From NCBI GenBank assembly GCA_027061805.1, contig JAMOWA010000029.1, positions 1 through 48,447 on the forward strand: a stretch of 48,447 nucleotides of DNA. The letters are read 5' to 3'. The stretch is from Thermoanaerobaculia bacterium (GTDB taxonomy: Bacteria > Acidobacteriota > Thermoanaerobaculia > Thermoanaerobaculales > Sulfomarinibacteraceae). The translations under genes and the position numbers were made by a program. This document shows positions 42,793 through 48,447 of the stretch, piece after piece; the first letter of the stretch is position 1; each line of letters begins with the position of its first letter. The notes under the pieces are model-generated. The model saw only the letters and a program-made list of their open reading frames with translations. It did not search any database and had not been told where the DNA came from.

Positions 42793-42960
42793 GTGAAACG
42801 TGAAACGTGAAACGTGAAACGAAGGAGGGGTTGCAGGGGAGCAGGCAGGAAGGAGGGGGCGGTGCCGCAGGAATCCACCTCGATCCAGGACTCTTGCAAC
42901 AACGTGAAACGTGAAACGAAAGAGAGGTTCCAGGGAAGCAGGCTGGCGGGGGCGGTGCCG
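42793..42960. repeat. Tandem GTGAAAC heptamers and a duplicated 60-bp block
   Basis: Four exact GTGAAAC units (42793-42820) open a block whose second half, GTGAAACGTGAAACGAA onward to GCGGTGCCG (42807-42867), recurs with a few changes at 42904-42960, a period of 97 bases. A MITE fragment lies between the copies. No gene on either strand. Confidence 0.75.
42859..42900 (+). mobile_element. MITE fragment (right end only)
   Basis: About 42 bases match the last quarter of the MITE (GAATCCACCTCGATCCAGGA, then CTCTTGCAAC), ending just short of the AGGCTC terminus and abutting AACGTGAAACG. The left three quarters are absent. Confidence 0.7.
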
Positions 42961-42979
42961 TCCGGCCGGAGCCGGCGGG

Positions 42980-44029
42980 CTACTCCACGCCCTGCTCCCG
43001 GAGGAGGCCGGCCACGTCCCGGAGGCCCTCCAGGTCGGCCGGTTCCCCGGGAAGGAGGGGGATGGTGGCCAGGGGGTGGGAGCCCGCCAGGAGTCCCCGG
43101 AGCTCCTCGGCGCCGCGGCGGTCCCGCTCGCCGAGCCAGGACAGGAGCCGGAGCACCTCGGGAGGGGCCTGGGCGTGGGGGCCGGGCTCCGGGTGGAGGC
43201 GGTTCACCACCACGGGCCCCAGGTGGTACCCCTCCTCGGCGAGCTTGCGCGCGAAGAAGAGGGTGTCCGCCACGCGCTCCGGTCCCGGCCCGCTCACCAG
43301 GACGAAGACGGTGTCGGGGGAGCGCAGCAGCTCGCGGACCTCCAGGGCCCGTTCGCGGAAGCCGTCGAAGAGGGGGCCGAAGGCCTGGAAGAACTCGGCC
43401 ATGTCCCGGAGGAGGTCGAGGCCCACCATGCGGTCCAGGAACGCCTCCGCGCTGCGGCCGAGGGCCCCCAGGCGGGCCGTGGGGCGAAGGTGCCCGTCGG
43501 TGTCGAACCACGGCTTCAGCGCGATCTTGAGGGCGCCGCTGTCGAGGAAGGCCACGATCCGCTCCGGGGCGCCCAGGAAGTCCAGGGCCTGGCGGGTGGG
43601 CGGTGTGTCCAGGACGATGCGGCGGTCCGGCGCCTCCCGGGAGGCCTCGTAGAGGCGCTCCACGGCCATGTACTCCAGCACTCCCGCGAGGCTCCCCGCC
43701 AGGTGGTCGTAGAAGCGGTTCGCGAGGATCCGGTCCCGGCTGGCCGGGTCGGGTGCGTGGCGGTGCACCAGGGCGTCGAAGGTCCGCCGGGCGTCCAGGA
43801 GCCCCGCCTGGAGCCGGCCCGGGGCCTCCAGGGCCACCTCCACCTCGTCGGCCTCGCCCCCCGGCGCCACGCCCAGCGCATCCCTGAGCCGGAGGGAGGG
43901 GTCAAAGGTCATGACCAGGGTGTCCTCGCCGCGGAGGGCGGAGCCCACGCCCATGGCGGCGGCGATGGTGGTCTTGCCCACGCCGCCCGAGCCCACCACG
44001 ATGACCAGGCGGCGGCCGGCGGTGCTCAT
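42980..44029 (-). CDS. ArsA/Get3-like ATPase, second of a pair
   Basis: A 349-residue P-loop ATPase of the ArsA/GET3/MinD class, starting with VIVVGSGGVGKTTIAAAMG; DTLVMTFDPSLRLRDALGV (switch region) and RIVLDTPPTRQALDFLGAP (Walker B) follow. The usual deviant Walker A has lysine where this one has serine (GSGGVGKT for GKGGVGKT), so the intermonomer signature lysine is missing. The partner gene keeps it. Actinobacterial pairs such as Rv3679/Rv3680 show, as far as I recall, the same asymmetry. The ATG overlaps the partner's stop, so a heterodimer is likely. No arsenic genes or ArsB pump are near; the role is unknown. Confidence 0.88.
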   Translation of the reverse strand: MSTAGRRLVIVVGSGGVGKTTIAAAMGVGSALRGEDTLVMTFDPSLRLRDALGVAPGGEADEVEVALEAPGRLQAGLLDARRTFDALVHRHAPDPASRDRILANRFYDHLAGSLAGVLEYMAVERLYEASREAPDRRIVLDTPPTRQALDFLGAPERIVAFLDSGALKIALKPWFDTDGHLRPTARLGALGRSAEAFLDRMVGLDLLRDMAEFFQAFGPLFDGFRERALEVRELLRSPDTVFVLVSGPGPERVADTLFFARKLAEEGYHLGPVVVNRLHPEPGPHAQAPPEVLRLLSWLGERDRRGAEELRGLLAGSHPLATIPLLPGEPADLEGLRDVAGLLREQGVE

Positions 44030-44967
44030 GGGTCCTCCGGGGCGGCGGTGGCCCCGAGGCCCTCGCCGAGATGCCGGGCGAGGGCGCCAGCAAGGGCCGG
44101 GCCGGGGTCGATGGGCAGGAGGGGGAGCTCGGCCAGTGGGCCCGTCCAGGCGTCACGGAGCCGGCCGAGCTGCTCGTCGTTGATGCACCGGCGCTCGCGC
44201 CAGAGGGCGAGCGCGGGGTCGTCCGTGGCGGCCTCCGGCCCGGTGCCGGTGACGGGGGGGTAGAGGCCGTTGACCACGATGGCCTCGGGCCTGCGGGCGA
44301 GGCGCGCGTCGAGGAGCTCCACCAGCTGGAGCGTCTCGTTGACCGGCATCTCCTCGGCCAGTGTGGCGATCACGATCCCGGAGCGCCTGGCATCCGAGAG
44401 GAAGGCGGAGATGTCCCGGGCCATGCGGTGGACGGGCCCCGAATCGATCACCTCGGCCACCAGGAGGGGGGCCTGGAGGAGCGTGACGCCGTGGCCCGTG
44501 GCCGGGGCGTCCAGGATGACGGTGTCCACCTTCCGGAGCCTCCGCGGCCCGTGGCCCTCGACGATCCGCAGCGCCCGTCCCAGGATGGCGGCCTCCTTGA
44601 GCCCCGGGGCACCCTCTGCGAAGTGCTGGTAGACGGGGCTGGCCAGCACCCTGCGCGTCAGGAGGCCCACCTTGAGGCGTTCCTCCACCAGGTCGTCGAG
44701 CACGGTCCGGGGCTGGAGGTTCTGGAGGAAGAGGCGCCGGCCGGCGTCCACGATCTCACCCCCGGAGGGGGGCACGTCGAGCAGCCGGTGGAGGCTCTCG
44801 CGCGGGTCGGTCTCCAGCAGGAGCACCGTCCGGCCCGCCGCGGTCAGGAGGTTCCCCAGGGCCGCCGAGAGGGAGGTCTTGCCCACGCCCCCCTTGCCCG
44901 TCACCACGATGAGCTCGAGGGACGTGAGGCGGTCCAGGAGGCGGGCCGGCGTCCGGTGTGAAGGCAT
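44026..44967 (-). CDS. ArsA/Get3-like ATPase, first of a pair
   Basis: A 313-residue ATPase with a complete deviant Walker A, ELIVVTGKGGVGKTSLSAALG near 18, including the signature lysine. Switch I is in LLLETDPRESLHRLLDVPPSG, and VDTVILDAPATGHGVTLLQAP near 145 is the switch II/Walker B region. Unlike true ArsA it is a single half, so it probably pairs with the downstream product. In the upstream direction the frame is open into the acyl-CoA synthetase pseudogene; the ATG at 44967 is the first one giving a family-like N-terminus. The pair is probably transcribed from the promoter left in front of that pseudogene. Confidence 0.88.
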   Translation of the reverse strand: MPSHRTPARLLDRLTSLELIVVTGKGGVGKTSLSAALGNLLTAAGRTVLLLETDPRESLHRLLDVPPSGGEIVDAGRRLFLQNLQPRTVLDDLVEERLKVGLLTRRVLASPVYQHFAEGAPGLKEAAILGRALRIVEGHGPRRLRKVDTVILDAPATGHGVTLLQAPLLVAEVIDSGPVHRMARDISAFLSDARRSGIVIATLAEEMPVNETLQLVELLDARLARRPEAIVVNGLYPPVTGTGPEAATDDPALALWRERRCINDEQLGRLRDAWTGPLAELPLLPIDPGPALAGALARHLGEGLGATAAPEDP

Positions 44968-44996
44968 CGGGGCTCCCCGGGGCTCCCGCCGCCCGC

Positions 44997-45544
44997 TCAG
45001 CGGTAGAGCCGGTCCAGGACGTGGGAGAGGCGCTGCTCCACCACGTGGCGTTTCACCTTGAGCGTGGGCGTCAGGGTGCCGTCCTCCACGGTGAGCGCCG
45101 CGGGGAGCAGGGCGAAGCGCTTGACCTGCTCGAAGCGCGCCAGGCCGGCGCTGACGCTCTCCACGATCTTCACCGTACAGGTGCTGGACCTGGGGCCGCT
45201 CGATCAGGTCCTCCCGCCCGGCCACCTCGATGCCGTGCTCCGCGGCCCAGGCCTCGAGCCGCTCGAAGTCCGGGACCAGGAGGGCCACCAGGTAGGGACG
45301 CCCGTCGCCCACCACCACGGCGCTCTCCACGAAGCCGGACTTCTGGAGCGCCTGCTCGATGGGCCGGGGCGCCACGTCCGATCCCCGCCTTCTCCAGCGC
45401 CTCGGCCAGGTCCGAGGTGGTCACGAAGAAGTCGTGGGTGGCGACGGTTCGCGTGCCGCCGGGGAAGACGTGGGTGTGGTGGTCGGGCCTGGGGGAGTGC
45501 AGCACATCGCGCCGATAGAGGTCCAGGATCGTTCGGTCGCTCAC
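44997..45544 (-). pseudogene. Internally deleted long-chain acyl-CoA synthetase
   Basis: The start is intact: GTG at 45544 with GGAGGAG upstream, then SDRTILDLYRRDVLHSPRPD and TTSDLAEALEKAG. At about 45378 the frame shifts and the sequence jumps to the C-terminal end of the AMP-ligase family: APRPIEQALQKSGFVESAVV and PYLVALLVPDFERLEAW. At about 45178 a second frameshift leads into SAGLARFEQVKRFALLPAAL and GTLTPTLKVKRHVVEQRL, ending RLYR-stop at 44997. Members of this family have about 600 residues; the adenylation core (about 400 residues) is gone, so no activity is possible. The family assignment rests on both ends matching in order. Confidence 0.85.
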
Positions 45545-45565
45545 GGTCTCCTCCTGTTCGGCCAG

Positions 45566-45574
45566 ATGGTAGCA
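45566..45574 (-). promoter_or_regulatory. Extended -10 promoter (TGC-TACCAT) before the pseudogene and ArsA-like pair
   Basis: Minus-strand TGCTACCAT lies 21 bases before the GTG of the pseudogene, with the ribosome site between. No terminator is visible before the ATPase genes, so it may still drive them. Confidence 0.5.
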
Positions 45575-45655
45575 CTCGCAGGGGCGGTCCCTGGCACCCG
45601 TGGGGGTGTGGGAGAGGGTGCGGCGCCCGCCTGCCCCCCCCCGTGCGGGGAACCT

Positions 45656-45841
45656 GAGCCTGTTGCAAGAGTCCTGGATCGAGGAGGATTCTTGCCGCAT
45701 CGGCCCCCACACACCCGGGAAAATGGACCACGGATTCCACGGATTGATCGGATCAGGAAGAAGACAGCAAGAATCCGGATGTGCCTTCGATTTCACGCCT
45801 CGCCGATGGGTATGACCTTCAGAGAGTCTTGCAAGCGGCTC
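45656..45841 (-). mobile_element. MITE-like repeat, copy 4
   Basis: A complete 186-bp copy in the opposite orientation to copy 3, from GAGCCTGTTGCAAGAGTCC to CTTGCAAGCGGCTC. Flanks are ACCT (45652-45655) and ACGT (45842-45845), which match at three of four positions and may be a decayed target duplication. Confidence 0.85.
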
Positions 45842-45875
45842 ACGTTTCACGGAGGCGTCCGAGGGGGGTGGGACC

Positions 45876-45964
45876 GATGGAGCGCGGACTTCAGTCCGCC
45901 GGGCCCGCCGCTCGCCTCATCCCGTTTCGACCGCACACGATGCGGGCTGAAGCCCGCGCTCCAT
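45876..45964. repeat. Inverted pair of CTTCAG palindromes (BIME-like), copy 2
   Basis: The unit GATGGAGCGCGGACTTCAGT, continuing CCGC (45876-45899), is matched 42 bases later by its inverse GCGGGCTGAAGCCCGCGCTC, continuing CAT (45942-45964). The whole forms a long imperfect hairpin. It lies 34 bases from MITE copy 4, next to the same end of the element as the pair at 33059 is to copy 3. Confidence 0.7.
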
Positions 45965-46030
45965 GGGGCCGCCATCCCCCCCGTGTCGTTCACCGCGGCG
46001 GCCGTTGCCCGCCGGAGCTCGTCCGTCCTG

Positions 46031-46039
46031 TGGTAGCTT
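46031..46039 (+). promoter_or_regulatory. Extended -10 promoter (TGG-TAGCTT)
   Basis: TGGTAGCTT ends 9 bases before the ATG at 46049, again implying a very short leader. Confidence 0.45.
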
Positions 46040-46048
46040 GCTCCTGTC

Positions 46049-46396
46049 ATGGCACAGGCGGCCAGTGCTGATCTCGACCGGCGGGTTGCTCCCCTGGAAG
46101 GGTGGAAGGAGAGCCAGGAGCCGCTTGTCCTCTCGTTGGAGGACGACATCCGTGAGGTCCAGCAGCGGTTGACGGCGCTCCAGAGCCACATGGATCACCG
46201 CTTCTCCGACATGGAAAACGCCACCGCCGAGCTGCGCACCGAGCTCAGGATCGACATCGGGGAGCTGCGGAGCGAGCTCGAGGGTGAGATGACCCGCCTT
46301 GTCCAGCGCATGGATACCCGGACCCGCTGAATCGTGGGCGTGCAGTTCCTGACGCTCATCACCCTGATCGCCGCACTCCTCCGCCTGGCCCACTGA
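46049..46396 (+). pseudogene. Small coiled-coil membrane protein interrupted by an in-frame TGA
   Basis: The first 93 codons encode a coiled-coil protein: DDIREVQQRLTALQSHMDHR, RTELRIDIGELRSELEGEMT and VQRMDTRTR. The TGA at 46328-46330 follows at once. In the same frame the next 21 codons read IVGVQFLTLITLIAALLRLA-H and then stop at 46394. A helix-plus-C-terminal-membrane-anchor design is common in small bacterial coiled-coil proteins, where TRW followed by a hydrophobic helix is frequent. A TGG-to-TGA change of that tryptophan would explain the arrangement. So this is either a recent nonsense mutation, losing the membrane anchor, or a recoded stop. Confidence 0.65.
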
Positions 46397-46692
46397 GGGC
46401 AGACGTCCGTCTTCATCCACAACGACGTGGTGAGCCCGCCGGATGGAAACAGCACCTCAGGTCCGGAATATCGCAAATCCTCGCCCTGTCCATCCCTTCC
46501 CCGTTTCCCACAGCCCTTACAGGCTCGACGACGACGAGAGCATCACAGTGTCCACCGAACCGGGACAGGTCCAGCCCGGGATGCCTCACGTGCAGTCTTG
46601 CTGCTCCACGTGGAGTGCGCCGAGCGACAGCCGGTGCGGACAGCGCCTTTCAGGCCTTCCATACGTTGATCGGGAATCTGAACCACCTCGGG
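46397..46692. other. Intergenic region without a recognisable gene
   Basis: No family-like peptide or ribosome site is seen. The only notable item is a perfect 12-bp palindrome CTCCACGTGGAG at 46604-46615, which could be an operator site or chance. Confidence 0.45.
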
Positions 46693-46722
46693 TGGAGGCG
46701 CGTCCTTCAGGGCGCGCCTCCA
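46693..46722. repeat. Perfect 10-bp hairpin with CTTCAG-containing loop
   Basis: TGGAGGCGCG pairs with CGCGCCTCCA around TCCTTCAGGG. The loop carries the same CTTCAG core as the BIME-like units, so it may be a divergent single REP unit. It lies 23 bases before the TATGCT box of the next gene. Confidence 0.55.
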
Positions 46723-46744
46723 TGGCCGTGGCCCCGGGCTCGGC

Positions 46745-46750
46745 TATGCT
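46745..46750 (+). promoter_or_regulatory. -10 box TATGCT before the GT-C gene
   Basis: TATGCT ends 6 bases before the GTG start, with no ribosome site, as expected for a leaderless message. Confidence 0.4.
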
Positions 46751-46756
46751 GGGTCC

Positions 46757-48226
46757 GTGGAACGCCCGAGCTTCCGGCCGGCAGCGGTGGCCGCCCTGGC
46801 GGCGGGAGGCCTGGGGACCGTGGGTGCGCTGGCGGCCCGCCCCTGGCACGACGAGTTCTACACGCTGGAGCTGGCGCGGCGGCCCGTGGGGGAGATCCTC
46901 GCGGCGCTGCACCTGGACTCGGGGCCGCCCGGCTACTACCTGCTGTGCAGGCTGCTCCACCTGGCCGGGGCCGACTCGGTGCGGGCCCTGCGCCTCCTCT
47001 CGGTGGCGGGAGTGGTGCTGGGGGTGGCGCTGCTGGTGCTCGCCGTCCGGAGCACGCCCGGGCGGTGGGCGGCCGCGGCGCTCCTGGCCGCGCACCCCCT
47101 GCTGCTGGCGGCCTCGCTGGAGGCCCGCCCCTACGGGCTGCTCTTCGCCGCCGCCGCGGGGGCCGCGCTCCTGCTGGGCGGCAGGCTGGGGGGGAGGGAG
47201 GCGGTGCTGCTGGGCGCGGTCCTGGCCGCGGCCTGCTGGGTCCATTCCCTGGGCCTGGTGTTGACCCTGGCCGTGGTGGTGGCGGCGGTGCTCCTGGAGC
47301 GGCGGGAGCGGGTCCGGGCCTGGGCCGCGGTGCTGGGGGCGCTGGTGCTGCACCTGCCCTGGTTCGGCGTGATGCTGCGCCAGCCCCCGGAGAGCCTGGA
47401 GTGGATGGCCTCCGGCCGGGCGGCCATGCCGGCGTGGCAGCGGGTCCTCGCCCCCGTGCTCCAGCCCTCGCCGGTGGCGCCTCGCGGGCCCTTCCTGCCC
47501 CTGGCGGAGCTGCCGGGGCCCCTGGTGGCGGCGGGCCTCGCCGCCTGGCTGGTCCTGCTGGCCGGAGGCCTGTGGGGCGCCTCGCGGCCGAGGTGGGTGT
47601 TCTGGACCTGGTGGGCGGTGGGAGGGGGTGCCCTGGTGGCCGCCACGGCGCTGCTCCGGCCGGTCTACGCGCCGGGGCGCGCTGACCTGATCCTGCTGCC
47701 GGCCGCCGTGGTGGTGGTGGCCTCCGGGGTGGGGGGAAGGTTCCGGTGGGACCGGCTGCTCCTGGTTGGGCTGCTCCTGGGAGGGCTCGTCACCTGCGGG
47801 CTGACACTCCGGTCGTGGGCTGCGGCCCCGCCCCCGCCGGCGGAGGAGCTGGCGGCCGTGCTGGCCCGGCGGGCCGCGCCGGGGGACACGGTGGTGTGCA
47901 CCGGATGGTGGTACCTGGGGCTGCGGCAGGCGGTGGGGCCCGCGGAGGAGGGTCTCCGGTGGCGGAGCTTCCCGGCCTCCACGCTCGAGCACCCCGGCTG
48001 GTACGACGACGCGCTGGGCCTGGCGGCCCGCGGCGAGGTGGCAGGACTCGCCCGGGAGCTCGCCCGGGAGCTCGCGGCCGGCCACGGGGTGTGGCTGGTG
48101 CGGACGCCCGCCCTGGCCTCGGACCGCCTCCTGGAGCCGCTGGTGGGGACGCTGGGGCTCGAGCCGGTGGCGGCGTCGCCCGGACGGTGGGTGCTGTTCG
48201 GCCGCGGGGGGGCGCCCGCCAGGTGA
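46757..48226 (+). CDS. GT-C membrane glycosyltransferase (PMT/ArnT, GT39-like)
   Basis: A 489-residue membrane protein with about nine hydrophobic segments. The first extracytoplasmic loop starts RPWHDEFYTLELARRPVGEI; the acidic DE pair is the catalytic motif of this class. HLDSGPPGYYLLCRLLHL follows, then EARPYGLLFA and CWVHSLGLVLTLAV. A soluble tail of about 130 residues (GDTVVCTGWWYLGLRQAVGP) closes it. Such enzymes use polyprenyl-phosphate sugars outside the cytoplasm. The codon bias is extremely GC-rich. The GTG start is supported by the adjacent TATGCT box and by the membrane segment beginning soon after. A second enzyme of this class is at 19789; the two share topology but little obvious sequence. 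Confidence 0.85.
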   Translation: MERPSFRPAAVAALAAGGLGTVGALAARPWHDEFYTLELARRPVGEILAALHLDSGPPGYYLLCRLLHLAGADSVRALRLLSVAGVVLGVALLVLAVRSTPGRWAAAALLAAHPLLLAASLEARPYGLLFAAAAGAALLLGGRLGGREAVLLGAVLAAACWVHSLGLVLTLAVVVAAVLLERRERVRAWAAVLGALVLHLPWFGVMLRQPPESLEWMASGRAAMPAWQRVLAPVLQPSPVAPRGPFLPLAELPGPLVAAGLAAWLVLLAGGLWGASRPRWVFWTWWAVGGGALVAATALLRPVYAPGRADLILLPAAVVVVASGVGGRFRWDRLLLVGLLLGGLVTCGLTLRSWAAAPPPPAEELAAVLARRAAPGDTVVCTGWWYLGLRQAVGPAEEGLRWRSFPASTLEHPGWYDDALGLAARGEVAGLARELARELAAGHGVWLVRTPALASDRLLEPLVGTLGLEPVAASPGRWVLFGRGGAPAR

Positions 48227-48292
48227 AGAGGTGAAGGTGGCCCCGGGGAGCAGGGGTGCAGGGGAGCGGGGGGGCAGGGGCGAACGCGGCAT

Positions 48293-48400
48293 GGACAGGG
48301 CAACGGCCACGGTCACGGACACGGACAGGGTCACGGACACGGCCATGGCCACGGGCACGGACAGGGTCACGGACACGGACAGGGACGGGGTCGGGGGCAG
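48293..48400 (+). repeat. Hexanucleotide array (GGNCAN)n near the right edge
   Basis: About 18 consecutive hexamers of the form GGACAC, GGTCAC, GGACAG or GGCCAC, the last few degraded. One frame encodes alternating Gly-His/Gly-Gln. Another is open from a GTG at 48231 to the window edge and would give Thr-Asp/Thr-Val repeats; its ribosome site is weak. Whether it is coding cannot be decided because the window ends. The bases between 48227 and 48292 are G-rich simple sequence. Confidence 0.6.
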
Positions 48401-48447
48401 GGTCGTGGTACCCGGTGCGGGCAGGGCGCAGGGGCGCAGGGGTGCAA

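Noticed and set aside
42980-44967. An arsenic-resistance operon
   Set aside because: The ATPases are only ArsA-like. No ArsB, Acr3, ArsC or ArsR gene is near, and separate halves of this type occur in non-arsenic contexts.
46328-46330. Selenocysteine at the in-frame TGA
   Set aside because: The downstream sequence is coding for a membrane helix and shows no obvious bacterial SECIS-like hairpin, and the expected residue at this junction is tryptophan, not cysteine. A nonsense change is simpler.
46586-48376. A 596-codon minus-strand frame opposite the GT-C gene
   Set aside because: The peptide is Gly/His/Arg/Pro low complexity and mirrors the membrane protein on the plus strand.
48293-48400. 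A CRISPR array at the right edge
   Set aside because: The repeats are 6 bases long and contiguous, without spacers or cas genes.

Overview
The window is about 48 kb of GC-rich bacterial chromosome with strong G/C preference at third codon positions. Several features point to a diderm (Gram-negative-type) envelope: an HlyD/MacB-like export operon, many signal peptides, and secreted proteins ending in three cysteine-containing S-layer homology (SLH) repeats. SLH repeats of this cysteine-rich type are what I associate with uncultured Acidobacteriota. That placement is an inference from style, not a phylogenetic result. No rRNA, tRNA, phage, plasmid, CRISPR or transposase gene is visible.

Layout. 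(1) Bases 1-4393: the start of a secreted protein leaving the left edge, a dispersed repeat abutting a possible gene remnant, then a translationally coupled operon cinA-thpR-plsY-gpsA (nicotinamide-nucleotide amidase/CinA, RNA cyclic phosphodiesterase, and two glycerophospholipid enzymes), a strong hairpin, and a C-terminal remnant of a YyaL-type gene. (2) 4394-5469: two overlapping paralogous exported or anchored proteins of unknown function, minus strand. (3) 5566-9769: membrane-fusion protein, ABC ATPase and two MacB-type permeases. (4) 9798-24139: a surface-glycan region in several operons. It holds a DPM-like glycosyltransferase; a 996-residue fusion of two glycosyltransferases with an ABC-2 polysaccharide permease, followed by its ATPase and a sulfotransferase; and, on the minus strand, a CsaB-like pyruvyl transferase/coiled-coil/glycosyltransferase fusion with a partner glycosyltransferase, then a CgeB-like glycosyltransferase and a membrane GT-C enzyme. 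A plus-strand aminotransferase/N-acetyltransferase pair suggests an acylated amino sugar. (5) 24221-38791: three very large paralogous secreted SLH proteins, each followed by almost the same double hairpin. (6) 39393-42740: an exported protein of unknown function, UDP-GlcNAc 2-epimerase (wecB) and a membrane-bound family-2 glycosyltransferase. (7) 42980-45544: a pair of ArsA/Get3-like ATPases downstream of an internally deleted acyl-CoA synthetase pseudogene. (8) 45566-48447: repeats, a small coiled-coil gene broken by an in-frame TGA, a second GT-C membrane enzyme, and a hexanucleotide array running toward the right edge.

The unifying theme is the cell surface. One part of the window makes, decorates (sulfate, pyruvate, N-acyl amino sugar) and exports glycans. 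Another encodes giant SLH proteins of the kind that, in Bacillus and Thermus, bind pyruvylated cell-wall polymers. My main hypothesis is that the two halves form one anchoring system.

The intergenic DNA is also structured. A roughly 187-bp MITE-like element with imperfect terminal inverted repeats and 4-bp target duplications occurs four times, plus one fragment. CTTCAG-type inverted palindromes lie beside two of the copies. A recurrent extended -10 promoter motif (TGnTA-nnn-T) precedes many genes.
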